A stretch of 64,000 nucleotides of DNA from Episyrphus balteatus (GCF_945859705.1 NC_079134.1:10829545-10893544); one strand, 5' to 3'. Numbered from the stretch's first letter, positions 22,287-35,380 are shown. Translations and numbers: made by a program. Notes: generated from the sequence alone by a model not told the origin.

Positions 22287-24918
22287 TGTGATATCCTTCA
22301 TTTTTGTGATATCCTTAAGTTAATCCATCGTACTAATGTAGTTAAGGAGATGCTTACATTTGAAGGGCATCAGGATCATTTATTAATCATACTCTCACCA
22401 AGTGCATTTAGTTTTGAGTTTGTGTTATATCGTTTTTTTTTTAACAAATTGAGAAAAATATGTGATATTGTAAATTTTTGTATGCTTATATTTTAGCACA
22501 CTTAAGAAAAATCTTTTGAGAAACAAAATAAGAATGATCAATAGTTTAGTAAAAAACTGGGCTTTGTGATATGTCGAATTATCATACAAAATATGTATCA
22601 CAGTTATGAACACTTTATTTTATTTTTTAATCTGATGTTTCAACAGCGTGTTTTAAGTCGTCACTATTCTTTTTAATCAATAATATTTCAACAAAATATT
22701 GTGATATTGTATTGTGATACATCGTTAGATTCGAAATTTGTATCGTACAACATACAAGAAAATCTATTTGAAAGCAGATTTGGTAAAAATCGAAAGTCGG
22801 TGCCATAGTTAATATACTTTTTCGCCAAATGCATAGAATACAATCTTGTGATATTTCGTTCTGCCGTATTTATCAAAAACAAAACATTTATTTAGTCAAA
22901 TGCTAACACAAAAGACGACTATCATTATAAAAAAAGGTAGGTATTCTTTTATCAACTAAAAATTCATTTTATGTGATCTAGTGTCAAAAAATATCATGCA
23001 GCCAGTCTGAGACACCTAAAACTAATGAAGTTCTTTTACATTGTGATATTTTGACTAAGAAAGTCTCATAAGAATGTCGAATAACACGGATATTTTATAA
23101 ATTAAAGCTGATTTTGGTCAAATACTGATGTTTGTGATCTTGTGATACATCGTCCTACTCGTGATGCATGAGAAAACTTTCGAAAAAATTGTTCATCAAA
23201 TATTAATTAGAAATCAGATAGTTATATTAACCTCGTTGAAATAGCTCTCTAGTGATTTAATCCCCTAACAAATGAAATTTTACCCAATGATGCAGGTCCT
23301 CTAAATTAATGATAGATTAAGAACCGTAAAAAGTATCACACATCAGACAATACTTAGTTTGCTTCATTGAACAGTTATTTCACAGAGCAGTAAACCAAAA
23401 ATAATTTTTGTGATGCTTCCTTATATGTAAAACAAAAAATATCACAGAGTAAGCTTTTCTTTTATTCAAAATGACAAAAAGTTTTTTATTTTCAGTAAAA
23501 TTTTTACGTAAATGGTTACGAAAAAACTCACTCATCTAAAATCTATTAAAAGTTTATGATACGTCTTTGAAGTAAACACAAATATCACAAGCTTTAGCTT
23601 AGTTGCCATAAAGCAGATTATTGTGCACTCAAAAATAAAAACTTGTGATACATGCTCTATAAAAATGTTAAAAATGAATCACAGTCACTTATATTTTCTA
23701 GGTTTTGTGATTCTTCGATTCATTTATGTAACAAACTTTTTTAATTGAAAAAATGTGATATTACAAAGTTACCGATACATTATCACACTCTCGAAAAACT
23801 ACCAAATCTTTTTCATTTCAATGCAAAGCAAACTTCCATCTCCCTGAAAAATCATAGGAAGTCGGTTCTGAAATGCATTAAAATACCTCACTTTTTCTTC
23901 ATTAAATAAAATTTTCTGCGATATTCTTGAACTGTTCGCTATTATACAATAAATTCTGAATGTAATTAGTACTTTTTACTAATTTTTAGAACAAACATAC
24001 AACCTACACTAACATTTTTGCTATGATACGTTTCAGTTAAGATTTGTCCATGTCCAATAAAGTTGTATCACAAAAACTTTTCAAATCAAGACACTTGATT
24101 GCTAGTTTTTCTCCAAGTTTCAGGCAATTTTTTTTAGTTTAAGTTTTCGAGTTCAATGTTTAAATGATACTAAGAACACCTACAATATCCTAATTTCGGA
24201 GTCCACATATTTATGATACGTATGAACTTATCACACATTTGATTCATTTCTGTAATACTTACAATCATTCGACATATTCATTTTTAATGAAGAAGTATTA
24301 AGTCCATCTTAATAAATAAGACTTTGTGATACATTATCGAAGAGTTTTTATTTGTTTACCCTGAATTCTTCTGAAGCGATATACATATGTGTATATCCAA
24401 ACATTTTTGAAATTATAAGCTTAGAAATTATTTTCCAACAAAAAATAAAAAGAAAGTTTGTGATATTTCGTGATACATCGAAATTTTCATACAATTTTTG
24501 TCAAAGAAACTTACTCGTCAGTTGCAAAATTTAAATAAATGTCTCAACAACCCAATAACAACTACTATTTTTAACATAATTTCTTGTGATACATATATAT
24601 TTTGTGATATTTCTTAGATTTTTTGTGTTAAATCTTCCTCTAATGTGATTATTATTTTTCTTTTCGTTTCAGGTAAGCAAAATCAATTCCTCGGACTCCC
24701 CAAATACAAATGAAAATGTAAGAAAATATAAATTAAAATTACAAACTTGTGATATTTCAGATATTTAATGTGACCAATTTTAAACCAATTCAAAACATAA
24801 ATCATTTTACCCTTATCACCTGATAACAAAAGTTCATCAAAAATTTTACAATACTTAAAATTCTATCGGGTACCTCCTTCGCAGTTTATGTATTTTATGA
24901 AAGTTCTTTTTTGTGATA
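22287..24918. promoter_or_regulatory. Dense cluster of TTGTGATAY(N)TCG motifs
   Basis: I count 24 exact TGTGATA/TATCACA sites between 22287 and 24918. Plus-strand sites include 22287, 22305, 22461, 22565, 22700, 22713, 22857, 23042, 23141, 24325, 24459, 24595, 24603, 24748 and 24912. Reverse sites include 22596, 23334, 23440, 23583, 23781, 24066 and 24229. Base composition predicts about 0.6. Many extend to TTGTGATACATCG or TTGTGATATTTCG, and at least ten near matches add to the count. Intervals are irregular (often 96-190 bp, with doublets 8-31 bp apart), and intervening DNA is not obviously shared. A binding-site cluster is one reading: Six-class homeodomain proteins (So, Optix, Six4) recognise TGATAC cores. 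A very old, decayed satellite is the other. The second ratchet point lies inside it. Confidence 0.6.
24642..24717 (+). other. Candidate recursive splice site (ratchet point 2) with 45-nt cryptic exon
   Basis: TTTTTCTTTTCGTTTCAG ends at 24672 and GTAAGC starts at 24673, giving a zero-length exon flanked by strong splice signals. TCTAATG at 24639-24645 is a good fly branchpoint, about 30 nt upstream. A second 5' splice site (AAAAT then GTAAGA at 24718) would define a 45-nt cryptic exon. It is open in one frame and would read VSKINSSDSPNTNEN. This could be a true microexon, but the regenerated 5' site makes stepwise intron removal the better explanation. Confidence 0.7.
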
Positions 24919-26344
24919 AAAAGGTTATAAAACCACCATAGCACCTGGCACCTTTTATAACCAACAAAAAGTTGTTAAGGTATCAACCTGGCGAAATCAA
25001 GACAAACGACCACTTCACTTTATTATTGCATTACGAAACTAATGATTACACTTATCTATCTAGCTCGCCGTTTGTGTTGCCCAGGTACAAAGCAGCAAAC
25101 CAAGCAGCACTCTCGCACTCTTTCTTCTGGCGTGTTGTTAATTCTGGGGGTAGCTAGGGCAACTAAGTGCCCATTAACCAGGCAAACGCAAAGAAAAAAA
25201 AAAAAAGAACAGTGGTTTTGGTCGTCTCTCTGGTTGGTCTTCCTATTCTAAATGGATTCACTTCCTTGTTGTTGCGGTGTGGGGCTATATTCTTCTGGCT
25301 CATCTCCCCTGTCTCTTTCTCTCTGTCTCTATCTAAGCTTATAAATCTATTCGCCATTTACTGCCACTGTGTTGTTGGTTTGGTTTTGGTGCTCTGCTTG
25401 AGCTATGTGTATACTTCTGTGGTTGTTGCTGCTGCTGTTGCAGCTCTCCAGCTGTGATGGATTTTTACAATTTTCAAAACGCGAACGCAACATCATAATA
25501 ACCTCCTTTGAGTAGCCGGTGGCATTATTCCACTATTGAACCGCGTCTATACAATAATAATGATAATTATATGGTTTTGCACAAAAGCCAAAGCCGAGGC
25601 CGAAGAAGAACTGGAGCAATGGCGGTGGTTATATTTGCCAGCACAGAGTAGGAAGAGGCAGTGCAGCAGAGTAATGTGCATCTGGTGCTGTTAGCATTTG
25701 AAAAGCCCCAGCTCCAGCATCTCTCTCATCTAAAAGGAAGAAGAATCCACATTGTAAAGATTAGTATAATAAATGGACACAACAACGACTACGATGATGA
25801 TGACGACGACGAACGACCACGTTCAACAAAAGGAAGTTGCACTTTATACCTAGTTCATTTTTACTTCTTTTTGTTCTTTTTTGAATAGAAAACAAATGGC
25901 GCCTTTAGGAGGTTAAAAATTCAGGTGGTTATCGTTTTTTAGGCTGTGCCCCATGCCGCATGATCAATATCCATTTGCTGCAACATTTATCTTTGTCGTT
26001 TTTGCTGTATTAGAAATGCTTAAAACAATAAATTGGCAGTTTGATTGCAATTGCGCGTGAATTGGTATTATAATTAAGTTGAACGAAAAAAAAAAAGTAC
26101 TGGCCTCTGGATGGACTCCTGTGGAATATCATTTTATATCTTTCGTGAATTGGTAATTTTCAAAAGCAGTTAGGTATCTTATTTGGGAGCAGAATAATTT
26201 CGTTATAAATTTGTAGTTCTAGAAATAATAAAGCAATCATACAATTTTTGGTTGGGAAGAGAAAGTTACGGGACTATGGGGTTTATTGGGCTGGTATACA
26301 TAACTGAAATTCAAATGAAAAATACGATTGTGTCATTTGAAAAA
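24919..26344. other. Non-coding DNA, moderately GC-richer; possible regulatory tract
   Basis: No exon is supported. Low-complexity CTCTCTGTCTC and GTTGTTGCTGCTG runs lie at 25310-25450, and GATGATGACGACGACGAACG at 25794-25813. The stretch 25940-26060 (GCTGCAACATTTATC, then GTTTGATTGCAATTGCGCG) has mixed composition free of repeats and is the best candidate for a conserved element here. Confidence 0.3.
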
Positions 26345-26800
26345 CTTGCTTCAGAGTATTATGATTGGTTTCACCAGGGAACGCACAACCCCAAACATGA
26401 CATCCATAATCTGCTGTCAAAGAAAAATATTCTTGTAATCTAAAAGTCAAAAATAGGTCTGTTCATTTAAGTGTACTTCGTCCACCATTATTATTAGTTT
26501 AATCAGAAAAAGCAGCACGTCAAAATAGCTCTCAAAGAAAAATATCTATGTTAGTCAAGTATGTGTTCATTTGTATGTACTATTTCTGCTTGCATTCAAC
26601 ACCTTCTTTTCTATTTGGAGAAAAGGTGATTAAGTGGAGATTGAAGTATTCCTGAAGTAATATTATTGGTTTTACCAGGGAATGGAACTTCCTAAACATA
26701 GAAGATACAATCTTCCGTTAAAGAAAAATGTCGTAAGGCAAAGAAAAGGCGTGTTCATTTGTATGTAATACTTCTGACTGCGTTCAACACCTTATTGATT
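26345..26800 (+). repeat. Degenerate local repeat, three copies
   Basis: Segments around 26350-26470, 26520-26610 and 26650-26800 share an ordered set of words: TATTGGTTTyACCAGGGAA (two copies), CAAAGAAAAATAT, and TGTTCATTTGTATGTA followed by a TTCAACACCTT word. The AAAGAAAAAT word recurs at about 26418, 26535 and 26720. Copies differ in length by tens of bases. Confidence 0.6.
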
Positions 26801-29800
26801 TTGATTTTGAGTTTCATTAATTGGATTTTATTAGCAACAATCTATCAGAAATGTCAAATACAACTCTCCACTAATTTTTGTAATTCTCAACTCATGTTGC
26901 TGGAGAATAGGTATTACCTCCGACTAATTACATTTTAGTTATAGAAATACCAAAATTGATAAAATACCGAAATTGCTAAAGAAAATGTAAGTCTCGATTT
27001 AAATTCCTTAAGCTGAGTTGTGACAGTTGCGATGTGATTGTAACAAGATATACCCCCATTTCTACACTTGCTGAGTAATAAAAATGCTAGTCCTTCACAA
27101 GTCACGTCTTAAAGTCATAAAATATCGAATAAAACACACACAACACACCAACTCTAAAAGAATGCCTGCCGCCTGCTGCTGTTGCTGCCTATCTGTCTAA
27201 TTAGTGGGAGCCACTGTACACAGAGTATTAAAAAAAAATACTGGAGACTTTTCAGCACAGAGTTGACAATCATCAAACGGACCGTGTGCTGCAGCAGTGT
27301 GATGCCATGTTGCACTGTGGCAATAAAATGTCCACCAATAATAAATAAAAGCCCCCTCGCTCGGTGAGAGAGAGCGAGGGCGGATTTTGTGGTGGTACAA
27401 ACGACAACGGCGGCGAAGGACATAGCATAAACTCAATAAACAAAACATAAAGACTCAAAACCACTGCAGCAAGTAAAAAAAAAAACAAACAGAACTAAAA
27501 TACATGGATATGCTTTAAATTGTATCTAAGAGATATGAATGTATTTCGATGTGTATAATGGCGGCCATTTGGTGACAGTGGTTGCAGCGGTGGCGGCTTG
27601 TATTGCTGCTACCATTGCCACCACTGCTGCTGCAGCCGCCAACGCGTATTTACATGCTGCGCAATTAGCCGACTTCAATCAGTTAAGAGACAGAAAAGAG
27701 ACTTAACTCAGTCCAACGCCATTTTAAATCCCCCAGGCACACCACCAAAACGTTACTTACTTTTTTTTTGCCTGAAAGTTTTTCCTCAGTGAACGTACAA
27801 AAATTCGCAATGACAGTGCGGTAGCTTCTGTCATACGACTGCAGCGCCTCCATCGTGTTTCATGAGTAGGCATTAAACTTGAGATATGGGGAATGTTATT
27901 GTTAATTTTTTCTTTTTTTGTTATATAATTTTGGTTGACTTTTATTTCTGCGATGATGTGATGTGTTCTGCTGATGAAGATGATGATATGAGCCCTGGGA
28001 TTTGTTTGTCTTCTTTCAACAAAAAAAAAAAACCATTGTCGTGGTCGTCTTCGTTGTATGTCGCGGTTGGTTGGGGCGGAATTTATTGGAGCACATTTGG
28101 CCGCCGCCGCCGCCGACACAATGGTCACGGTCTAGTCAGAGCGGCGAATTTTCTTTGAACTTCAACGACGATTGACTGTTGGTATTGTGTTGTATTATGT
28201 TATGGGTTGTGGCTTGTAAAAGTCTTTGCAAAAGGGTTTGGCTTTTGGATGTGATTAAGTGTCGGAATTGATGAAATCATGACAGATTGTGGACAAGAGC
28301 GGTTTTTTTTTCTTAGGAACTATCTCTTAATGGACTTTGTTAGGTTTTTTTACAGAATTTAAATGGGACGGTCAATGACGCCGCTTTCAGATGCCGTTGG
28401 GTCGATAACAAGACGCGACCAACGCAAGATTTGACAGTGATGACAGTTAGTTTGAGAATTTGAAAATGTACGTTGTGTTTGTTAGTTTGCTTAGAGTATT
28501 TATGAACCTAAGCATAAAAGGTGCGCAGATATACAGCAAAACTTCAACAATTTCTCTCAAGATTTATTTTACACAGAAAATGAATATCTCACTGTCGTGG
28601 CTAGAATATAATTGAAGACCTAAGACAGTGTATGGTATACTTTCAGTCTTGCATTGGGCGCCATTTAAGTTTTATAAACATTTTAAACTTGGTAGCGGAA
28701 TTTACATTGGGTCAGGTATACTTATAAACGCACTCAACTCGAATTGGGTGCCATTAACAGTTGAACACTGCCAAGAATAGTGCTGACAGTTCGTTTGTCA
28801 CTCAGTTCCTGTGTTCTAAATGTCAAAGCTGTGGAATTACTGTTTGTACTTTTTCGTGTTTTCAATCTTTGACTCGTAAACGTCAGAACTCACTGTCATT
28901 TTTGCCCTGTTTATTTAATGGGTATTCTGTTCCTCAAAAAATAAAAAAAAAGTGAACAGCTTAAAATTTGAATAAAAGTTTTACATCCAAGTTCGATTGA
29001 CATCTGCATCTTCCAACTACCTTGATAGGAAGATAAAAAAAAAAAAACTTCTCAAAATAATTTTCATCAGAACCATTTCACCGTAATGTCACTGCACTCA
29101 AAGCACTTAATTCTTGTTAACCAATTAAGTAGTAGCTTGTTACTGGGTTGTAAATGTTTTTATACTTGTTAATTAGCCAAATAATAAAATTTCTTGTTTT
29201 TTTTTTATTATTATAATTTGAAATTTCCGTGTTAGATAGATTTATATATGAGCCAATAAAATTAACTAATAAATAGAGAAATAAAAGTTTATAGTATTAT
29301 AGGCTGAATAAAAGCTCCTAAGTAGTTTCTTTTATGGATTTCTTTTTTTTTATTATAATTGAGACTGGATATTTTCTAATAAGGATTCAATTTCTTTTTT
29401 ATAACTAGAAACCAATTTTTGCAATCTATAAAATGTCATATTGCTTGAAAAAGAAAACACATCAAGATGAATTTGATACGAAGATTTTTCATTAAAAAGA
29501 GCACATTTCAGAAATGTCAGATGCAGATTTAAAAAAGTGTCATAAGACCCCATTTGCAAACAAAAAACTATAAGATCTTAAGCCTGTATCCCTAAAACCC
29601 CCTGACAACTTTATGTCTGTCAGTTTCGTCAAAGTGAAACTGACTTTTGACTTTGACAGATTTCGACTCTTTCAACGCCATACGCATTAAATTTAATTTT
29701 CTGATTCAGTACCTTTATAGCGCGCTGCAGCGGCTTATTCGTTCGTTTAGATAAACATTCTTTATTAGCGAAGGAAAGATGACATTCTAACACTGAATCC

Positions 29801-30540
29801 AAAATATGCAAAATTTATATTTGCACACTTATGTAAGTTTAAAAATATAACAATAAGAATTTAGTATTTTAAGTTCCATGCATGTATGCACAAATCACAA
29901 AACCAATCTCATCCGTCGTGAGTAGGTACTTGAAGTTCGGCTCCAATTCCTATACAACAACAAATTGTCACAAACTCCAAGCTCTTTTTATTCTTTGATG
30001 GTTAGTCGGTCACCCATGCAAACGAAGATTGCAAAATATATGTATACTTTGAAGAGTTCCCCGCTCTTAAATAGAAAAATGCAAATAAAGAAAAAAAAAT
30101 TTCAAACTAATTCTTTGCTAAACAAAATCAAACAAAAAAAGAAACGCACGAGGCGCACTAAATACTGTTTTTTTTTTTTGTTTTGTTTCGCCTCGGATAT
30201 CAAATGTCAAATAGTGTGGCAGGGGCAGCACAAGAATCCCCACGATGACATTGCACTCGGCAGCGTCGCGGCGATGAAAAGAGCGGCTCCAAACAAGACA
30301 CTAGCTGTCACTCGGTGCAAATAACTTCCTCACTCATTCCCGTTGTTGTTGCTGTTATTATTCTTGTTGTTATTGACTGCCCTGAGCTGGCGGCTGACTC
30401 GACTCTCTGGTCATGTCTTTTATTTTTTTTGTACAGTTTTTACAGTGCTGTCAAAACAACTTTTAGCGTAGTGTTTTTCTGACATTGGTTTGAAATGAAC
30501 TTTGACAGTTAGGTTCTAAACAAATTTTATAATCAGTCTA
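26801..30540. other. Non-coding DNA with a GC-richer island at 27.15-28.16 kb
   Basis: No exon is supported. From 27150 to 28160 the DNA is richer in GC, with CTGCTGTTGCTGCC, GGCGGCCATTTGG (27561; contains the GCCAT core used by PHO) and CCGCCGCCGCCGCCG (28101). Open frames occur on both strands and look like composition effects. Two minus-strand frames (29353-29559 and 29629-29811) have mixed amino-acid content but match nothing I know. Confidence 0.3.
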
Positions 30541-30830
30541 TTGTATAACAGTTTAACGGTTCTATTAATCGTATTTGTCTTTTTAAACACAAAGCGAGAC
30601 GCTTTATGATTCTGTTGTATAACAGTATAACAGTTGAAATTGCGGTTTTATCCTGTCTCTGATGTAAACTTACTAATTCTATATTAAAATTCTTGTCAAC
30701 TTTATGATCATTCTACCTTGTATAACAGTTTAACAATATAGTTGTATAGCAGTCTAACGATAATATAAATCGTGTTTATTTTTTAAAACGTAAAGCTAAG
30801 ATGCCGTTAAATTTTGTTGTATAACAGTTT
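30541..30830 (+). repeat. Two-copy ~202-bp tandem duplication with TTGTATAACAGT words
   Basis: TTGTATAACAGT occurs exactly at 30541, 30615, 30718 and 30817, and once as TTGTATAGCAGT at 30742. The pairs 30541/30742 and 30615/30817 are 201 and 202 bp apart, and the intervening DNA aligns loosely (AATCGTxTTT..TTTTTAAA..AAAGC). Two diverged copies of a ~202-bp unit explain most of it. The same 12-mer recurs at 39624. Confidence 0.7.
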
Positions 30831-32368
30831 GCTACATCTTATCTTTCGATTTCTTTCAAGAAGAAGCGAAGGCAAATGGCGCCATCTAGCGATAATTTTG
30901 TTCAAACTTTGTATTTTCTGATTGGTATAAATTGTTCTTAACTCAATTTTATAAAACGACAGCACTGATTCCGTCTTCTTCACATGTTTAAACAGATTCA
31001 TTTATTTTTCAGTTATTTAGACTTTTTTGTATTCATTCTCCTTAAAATTTTATTCAACGCCTTGTCTGTGTCTGGTATTCCTCACATCGTCTTTTTGTAG
31101 TGGTGGTTGATGATGGTGTAGTGCTGTTATAGAAATTACTTTAAACCCGTTGCCATTGCCACAGACCGCCCTCTATGAGCAGCACCAGCGGTGTAATTCA
31201 ATGACGTTATTTAGCTGCGCGCCGCCGCCGCCATTACCGATTTCCTTTGTTGTTGTCATCGTTCTTCCGTCCTGCCCATCAGCAGAGCACACCAAAACCC
31301 CACTCCCTCCTCATACTTTACTGCGGTGAGACAAAAAGGAAATAGTCTACCTCTTTGTTGCATTATTGAAGCCGTTTTATTGCCGCCTTTGAAAGCAGAC
31401 ACAGCCAAAACCGCACTCACATGGTTGGCGTTGCATAATTTCTTCCACTTTGGCCATCTTATGGGTGAAAATAGCTTTGTATATGCCTTAGCTATGCAAA
31501 ATGAGAAGGTTGCCGGGTGCTCTTTTATATGGATTCATTGGCTTCGTCCAAGACATGCAGCGGCTGGCGGCTTTATTTTAGTTTGTATTCTTTTGTTTGG
31601 TCGCTATTGTGACCTTATTTTATTCAACACCTTCTATATGGCTCCTATAGAGCTCCTATACAACTAAATTTGTCTATAAATGTCATCAAGCTATAAGAAG
31701 CCGATTGATAGTTTATTTCATGACTTCTTCTTTCAAATTAAGATATGAAAAATCAAAGACATCACCAGCTTTTGTAAAGACATACCACGAAAGATTGTAT
31801 AATGACAGCCCGACAACCTTGCCACACCGGACAGTCTTCGGTTTTCTTTTCTCTAAGCTGACTGGAACAAGGGATTTAGTTGATTTTATTTTCAGTCACT
31901 TGGACATCACTATTTCACTATGTATTTACGTACAAATATCTACTCGGGCGGTATTATAATTTGCAAAAGTTTATTGCGCGCCTAAGTGTCTGGGGACAAA
32001 CGGACAAACAAAACAAACTAAATAATTAACGAAGGTGCACCCACAAGCATTATTAGATATTATTATTTAGGTAATCATATACTTGAACACCCTTTTATGG
32101 GTTTTGCCAATTAGGTAAAGGAGGTATTGTAATGCATTTTAATATAGTTTTTTTCTGCTTTGCTTTCTGATAGGTAATTCGAATTGCTGATTATAAGGTT
32201 GGGTGGGGTATTGGAAAGCTATAGCTGCACTTGTTGGAATTCTTTTAATTTTTATTTTTGCTTCTAATAAGCTAATGACTCAAAGAGAGGTTGTCTATTT
32301 TAATCATTTATGTGGTGATTTATGTCACAAAGTAGCCCTTTAAATAAGAATCTGATACTTTCTATGCG
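30831..32368. other. Non-coding DNA with a GC-richer patch near 31.15-31.3 kb
   Basis: The longest plus-strand frame (31326-31667, 113 codons) has no recognisable domain and no upstream splice signal I trust. The patch 31150-31270 contains GCGCGCCGCCGCCGCCATTA and could be regulatory. One ATTGGTATAAA word at 30921 is an outlier of the array at 32.4 kb. Confidence 0.3.
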
Positions 32369-33020
32369 ATTGGTATAAACTGGTATAATTTTAATATATT
32401 AAAGTTTTTGTATTAATTACGTGTTTTAAGTATTTATATTCACCCGATATGAGAATACTAGAAGAAATATTTTTTATATCGAAACCTGCTGATTGGTATA
32501 AATTAGTCTAATTCCTATTATCATTTGCATTTTATAGCGTTGTTAAAGTACACAGAACTAGATTTGAAGAATCGGCTATGCGAAATACAGCTCCTGGGAG
32601 TTCGCTGACCGAATTTTGTGTCTCAAACAGAACTCAGCACTAAAACACCAATGTTTTCCATGGCAAGCGTCGAAAAAATTTCAAGTCCAGAACGTGTATC
32701 AAATATATCTGGTTATTGGTATAAACTGGTCTAATTTTCAAGGATTATAAAGAATAGAAACCAATCAGTGACTCATTTACTACCCTTATTTCTCAGTCGC
32801 GAATCAAGTAAGCAAAAGTGTAAATGCAAATAGATTAACTGAATGGTATAAATTTGGTCTAATTGATAAAGTTCCCAAGTTTCACTAATTTCCCACATTG
32901 AGACATACTTCTTGAGTTATTTTAATTCTTCGACGGGTCATTAAATCAAACATATCGGCAAGTACCAATGCCAAATAAGTCCGCTGAATGGTATAAACTT
33001 GTATAAAATGGTATACAGTC
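32369..33020 (+). repeat. Array of ATTGGTATAAACTGGTCTAA words
   Basis: Variants of ATTGGTATAAACTGGTCTAA lie at about 32369, 32492, 32715, 32842 and 32997 (spacing 123, 223, 127, 155). All are in the plus orientation, with an extra copy at 30921. Surrounding bases share little beyond an upstream ATCAAA-type word. This is either a decayed ~130-bp satellite or a one-orientation motif array. Confidence 0.6.
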
Positions 33021-35380
33021 ATACCTTAAAAACTATAATGATAAATAACGGGTTTTCTTTTTTATTGAGACTTTATTAAAAGAAGTGACACTTCTTGAGT
33101 CTCCAATTCTCAAAGCTAAACCTTGACATTTCTGTCAATAAAGTTGATTTGTTTTGAAAATTAAGGTGAAGTTCACAATGATGATGTTTGATAAAAGAAT
33201 GCATTGCCAAATATGGAATAAGAGTAAACAAAATTGAATTTTAAGCTACGATAATCACCACTCTAGATTGACAATGTCGGTAGTGTAGTTCAAACACATA
33301 ACAACAACCTTATATAGAACTCATGTTATCACACCAACTAATTGACTTGTCCCCAATTAAAATTGCATCGAATTACGCGTCGCGTCTTTGGTCGTCGTTG
33401 TCACTTGCCAACCAACAGGAGTACCCATCATCATTCTCAAGACAATATTGAGAAAAGATTCGCAAAGATTCATATAGATATAGCTTATAGGAACGACATA
33501 GATAGAAGAGTAGAGTAGTTGGGAATAGTTGGTATAATAATATGTTGACTGCTTAGGATGTTTGTGATGTTGAAAACACCAAACGGAAGTCACGGCACTA
33601 TCACCTTTACCTCATCTTAAATCTCCAGCATGCTGCTGCACCCTGAGATTTTTTGTTATTTCAAATCTAATCAAGACAACGAAGCCAAGGAAAAGCAGAA
33701 GAATATTGCTGTGGATTCTGTTGTTGTTGTTGGTGCGGCAGTTTTCTACTTCGTCGCGTAATGAACTTAAGTGGCGCACGAATAACAAACGCATAATCGC
33801 GCGACATGCCAACACTATAGGTGGTGCTGGTGATGGTGTAGTTGGCTGTAGCAAGGTTTCTTTCTTTAAGGTTGCGTTCTCTGGCGTCGCATCGTCGTCA
33901 TCGACATCGCCAGGGTGCAATTTCATTTGCCCAAGGAAAACCACTAAAGGGGAGACATCAGTGAACACCTTTAATGTCATACATTAGGAGCGGTTTTCAT
34001 CGAGAGAGCGAGAGAAAAAGTGCATTGTGCTTCACTCTAAGTGAGGGGGAAGGTGGATCCATCTAGGAACTAAGAGTGAGTTGGAGAAGAGTCTCTCTAG
34101 GCTACGACTAGTGCGCCAATCCAGCGTAAATAGAATGATAATTGTGGTGGTGAGATGGCGGTGGCGGCGCTTCTGATTAATTTTGTTTTTTTTTTTTTTT
34201 CATTTAAGATTGCGTTTTTCTTCAAAAAGCAAGAAAAAAACCCTTGAAGGCATTGGAAATCATTATCTGGGGTATAATGTGTATGCACTGCGCGCACATG
34301 AACCCTATATCTCAAATGCGGTAGTTCTTTTCTGGAATAACATAGTCGTATAGTTGGAATAGCAATCATATAGACAATGAACGGCGTCAAGTCCTTCTTG
34401 GATAAGAGTGAAGAAGTGATTAATTTTTGCGGTTCGGGGTTTGAGTTTTTCTGCTAAACCGACAAAAGTTTTCCTAGGTTTTTATTTTGATGAAGATGCA
34501 TCTTGCAGAGAAAAAATTGTTAATTGGAAAATTCAATGCATAAAGTTAGGTTCTGTTCATTTTTATTTTTGCTTTACTGCGTTGTAGAGTAGCAATTATA
34601 TGTATTGTTGTGGTGCAGGTTTTTAAGTTTAATTTGAATGCAAATTGAATTAAGGCCCGGATAGTCAGTCTAATGATAGAGTTAGACGAAGGCAATGCAT
34701 ATATACCTCTCAATCTGATTGTATAGAAACGTAATAAAAGAGCAAAGATATTGCGAAAAGCGTTTTAGTGTTAAGAACTACCTTATCCTTTTTTCTGACA
34801 ACAGATAAGAATTCACTGAATGACAGTTGTTTGCTTCCAACAAAAATGATAAGGTAGTTGGAGTTTGACAAGAATTTGATTTGATGGTTCATTTTGGAGA
34901 AAATATATTTACCCCTAAGAGCCAGTTCCTAAGTAAAAACTTAAGCTTATGAATGGTAAGGCAGTGCGCATTCTTACATAAAAAAAAAGTCTGCGAAGTT
35001 TCCAATATAAGTCGATAAAACACCACCTACTTGATTGCAAAACTGACATCAAAATCAATGCACTTGCTGTCAAACTTTCCTGGTAGTCGGTTATGCAGTG
35101 TATATCTATTCAAATCTCCGAATCTGTACACCGCTCTGTTCAAAGCTGTGCACGTGCAGTTCCCTGATCAGTTTTGCCAAAACTTATCACTTCGCATTAA
35201 ACAGGAAAAAAAACGACATCTACCGGAAATGTCTAGAAGCAAAATATTCTCAGTACTGATTGATTGTTCATTATTCAGAACTGATTTATAGTCGGTCTCT
35301 GTCAAGAGTTTCTGGATATGTTTTATTCAATATTTGGCTGCTGATCAACCGGTTACGGTATCAGTGTTTTTCGTTGACAG
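33021..35380. other. Non-coding DNA
   Basis: No exon is supported. The patch 33600-34130 is GC-richer and gives open frames on both strands (minus 33612-33980, plus 33706-33987), so neither can be trusted. A stem with arms 34776-34794 and 34842-34859 is described separately. Confidence 0.3.
34776..34859. other. Stem-loop with ~18-bp arms
   Basis: AACTACCTTATCCTTTTT (34776-34793) pairs with AAAAATGATAAGGTAGTT (34842-34859) with one mismatch, around a 48-nt loop. The size is in the range of a microRNA precursor, but the loop is long and the pairing stops abruptly. Confidence 0.3.

Noticed and set aside
31326..31667. 113-codon plus-strand frame
   Set aside because: Mixed amino-acid content but no known domain and no credible splice signals at its edges. 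Kept only as a note.
33612..33987. Overlapping minus (122 codons) and plus (93 codons) frames in a GC-richer patch
   Set aside because: Both strands are open at once, which points to composition. D- and T-rich low-complexity runs and no recognisable domain.
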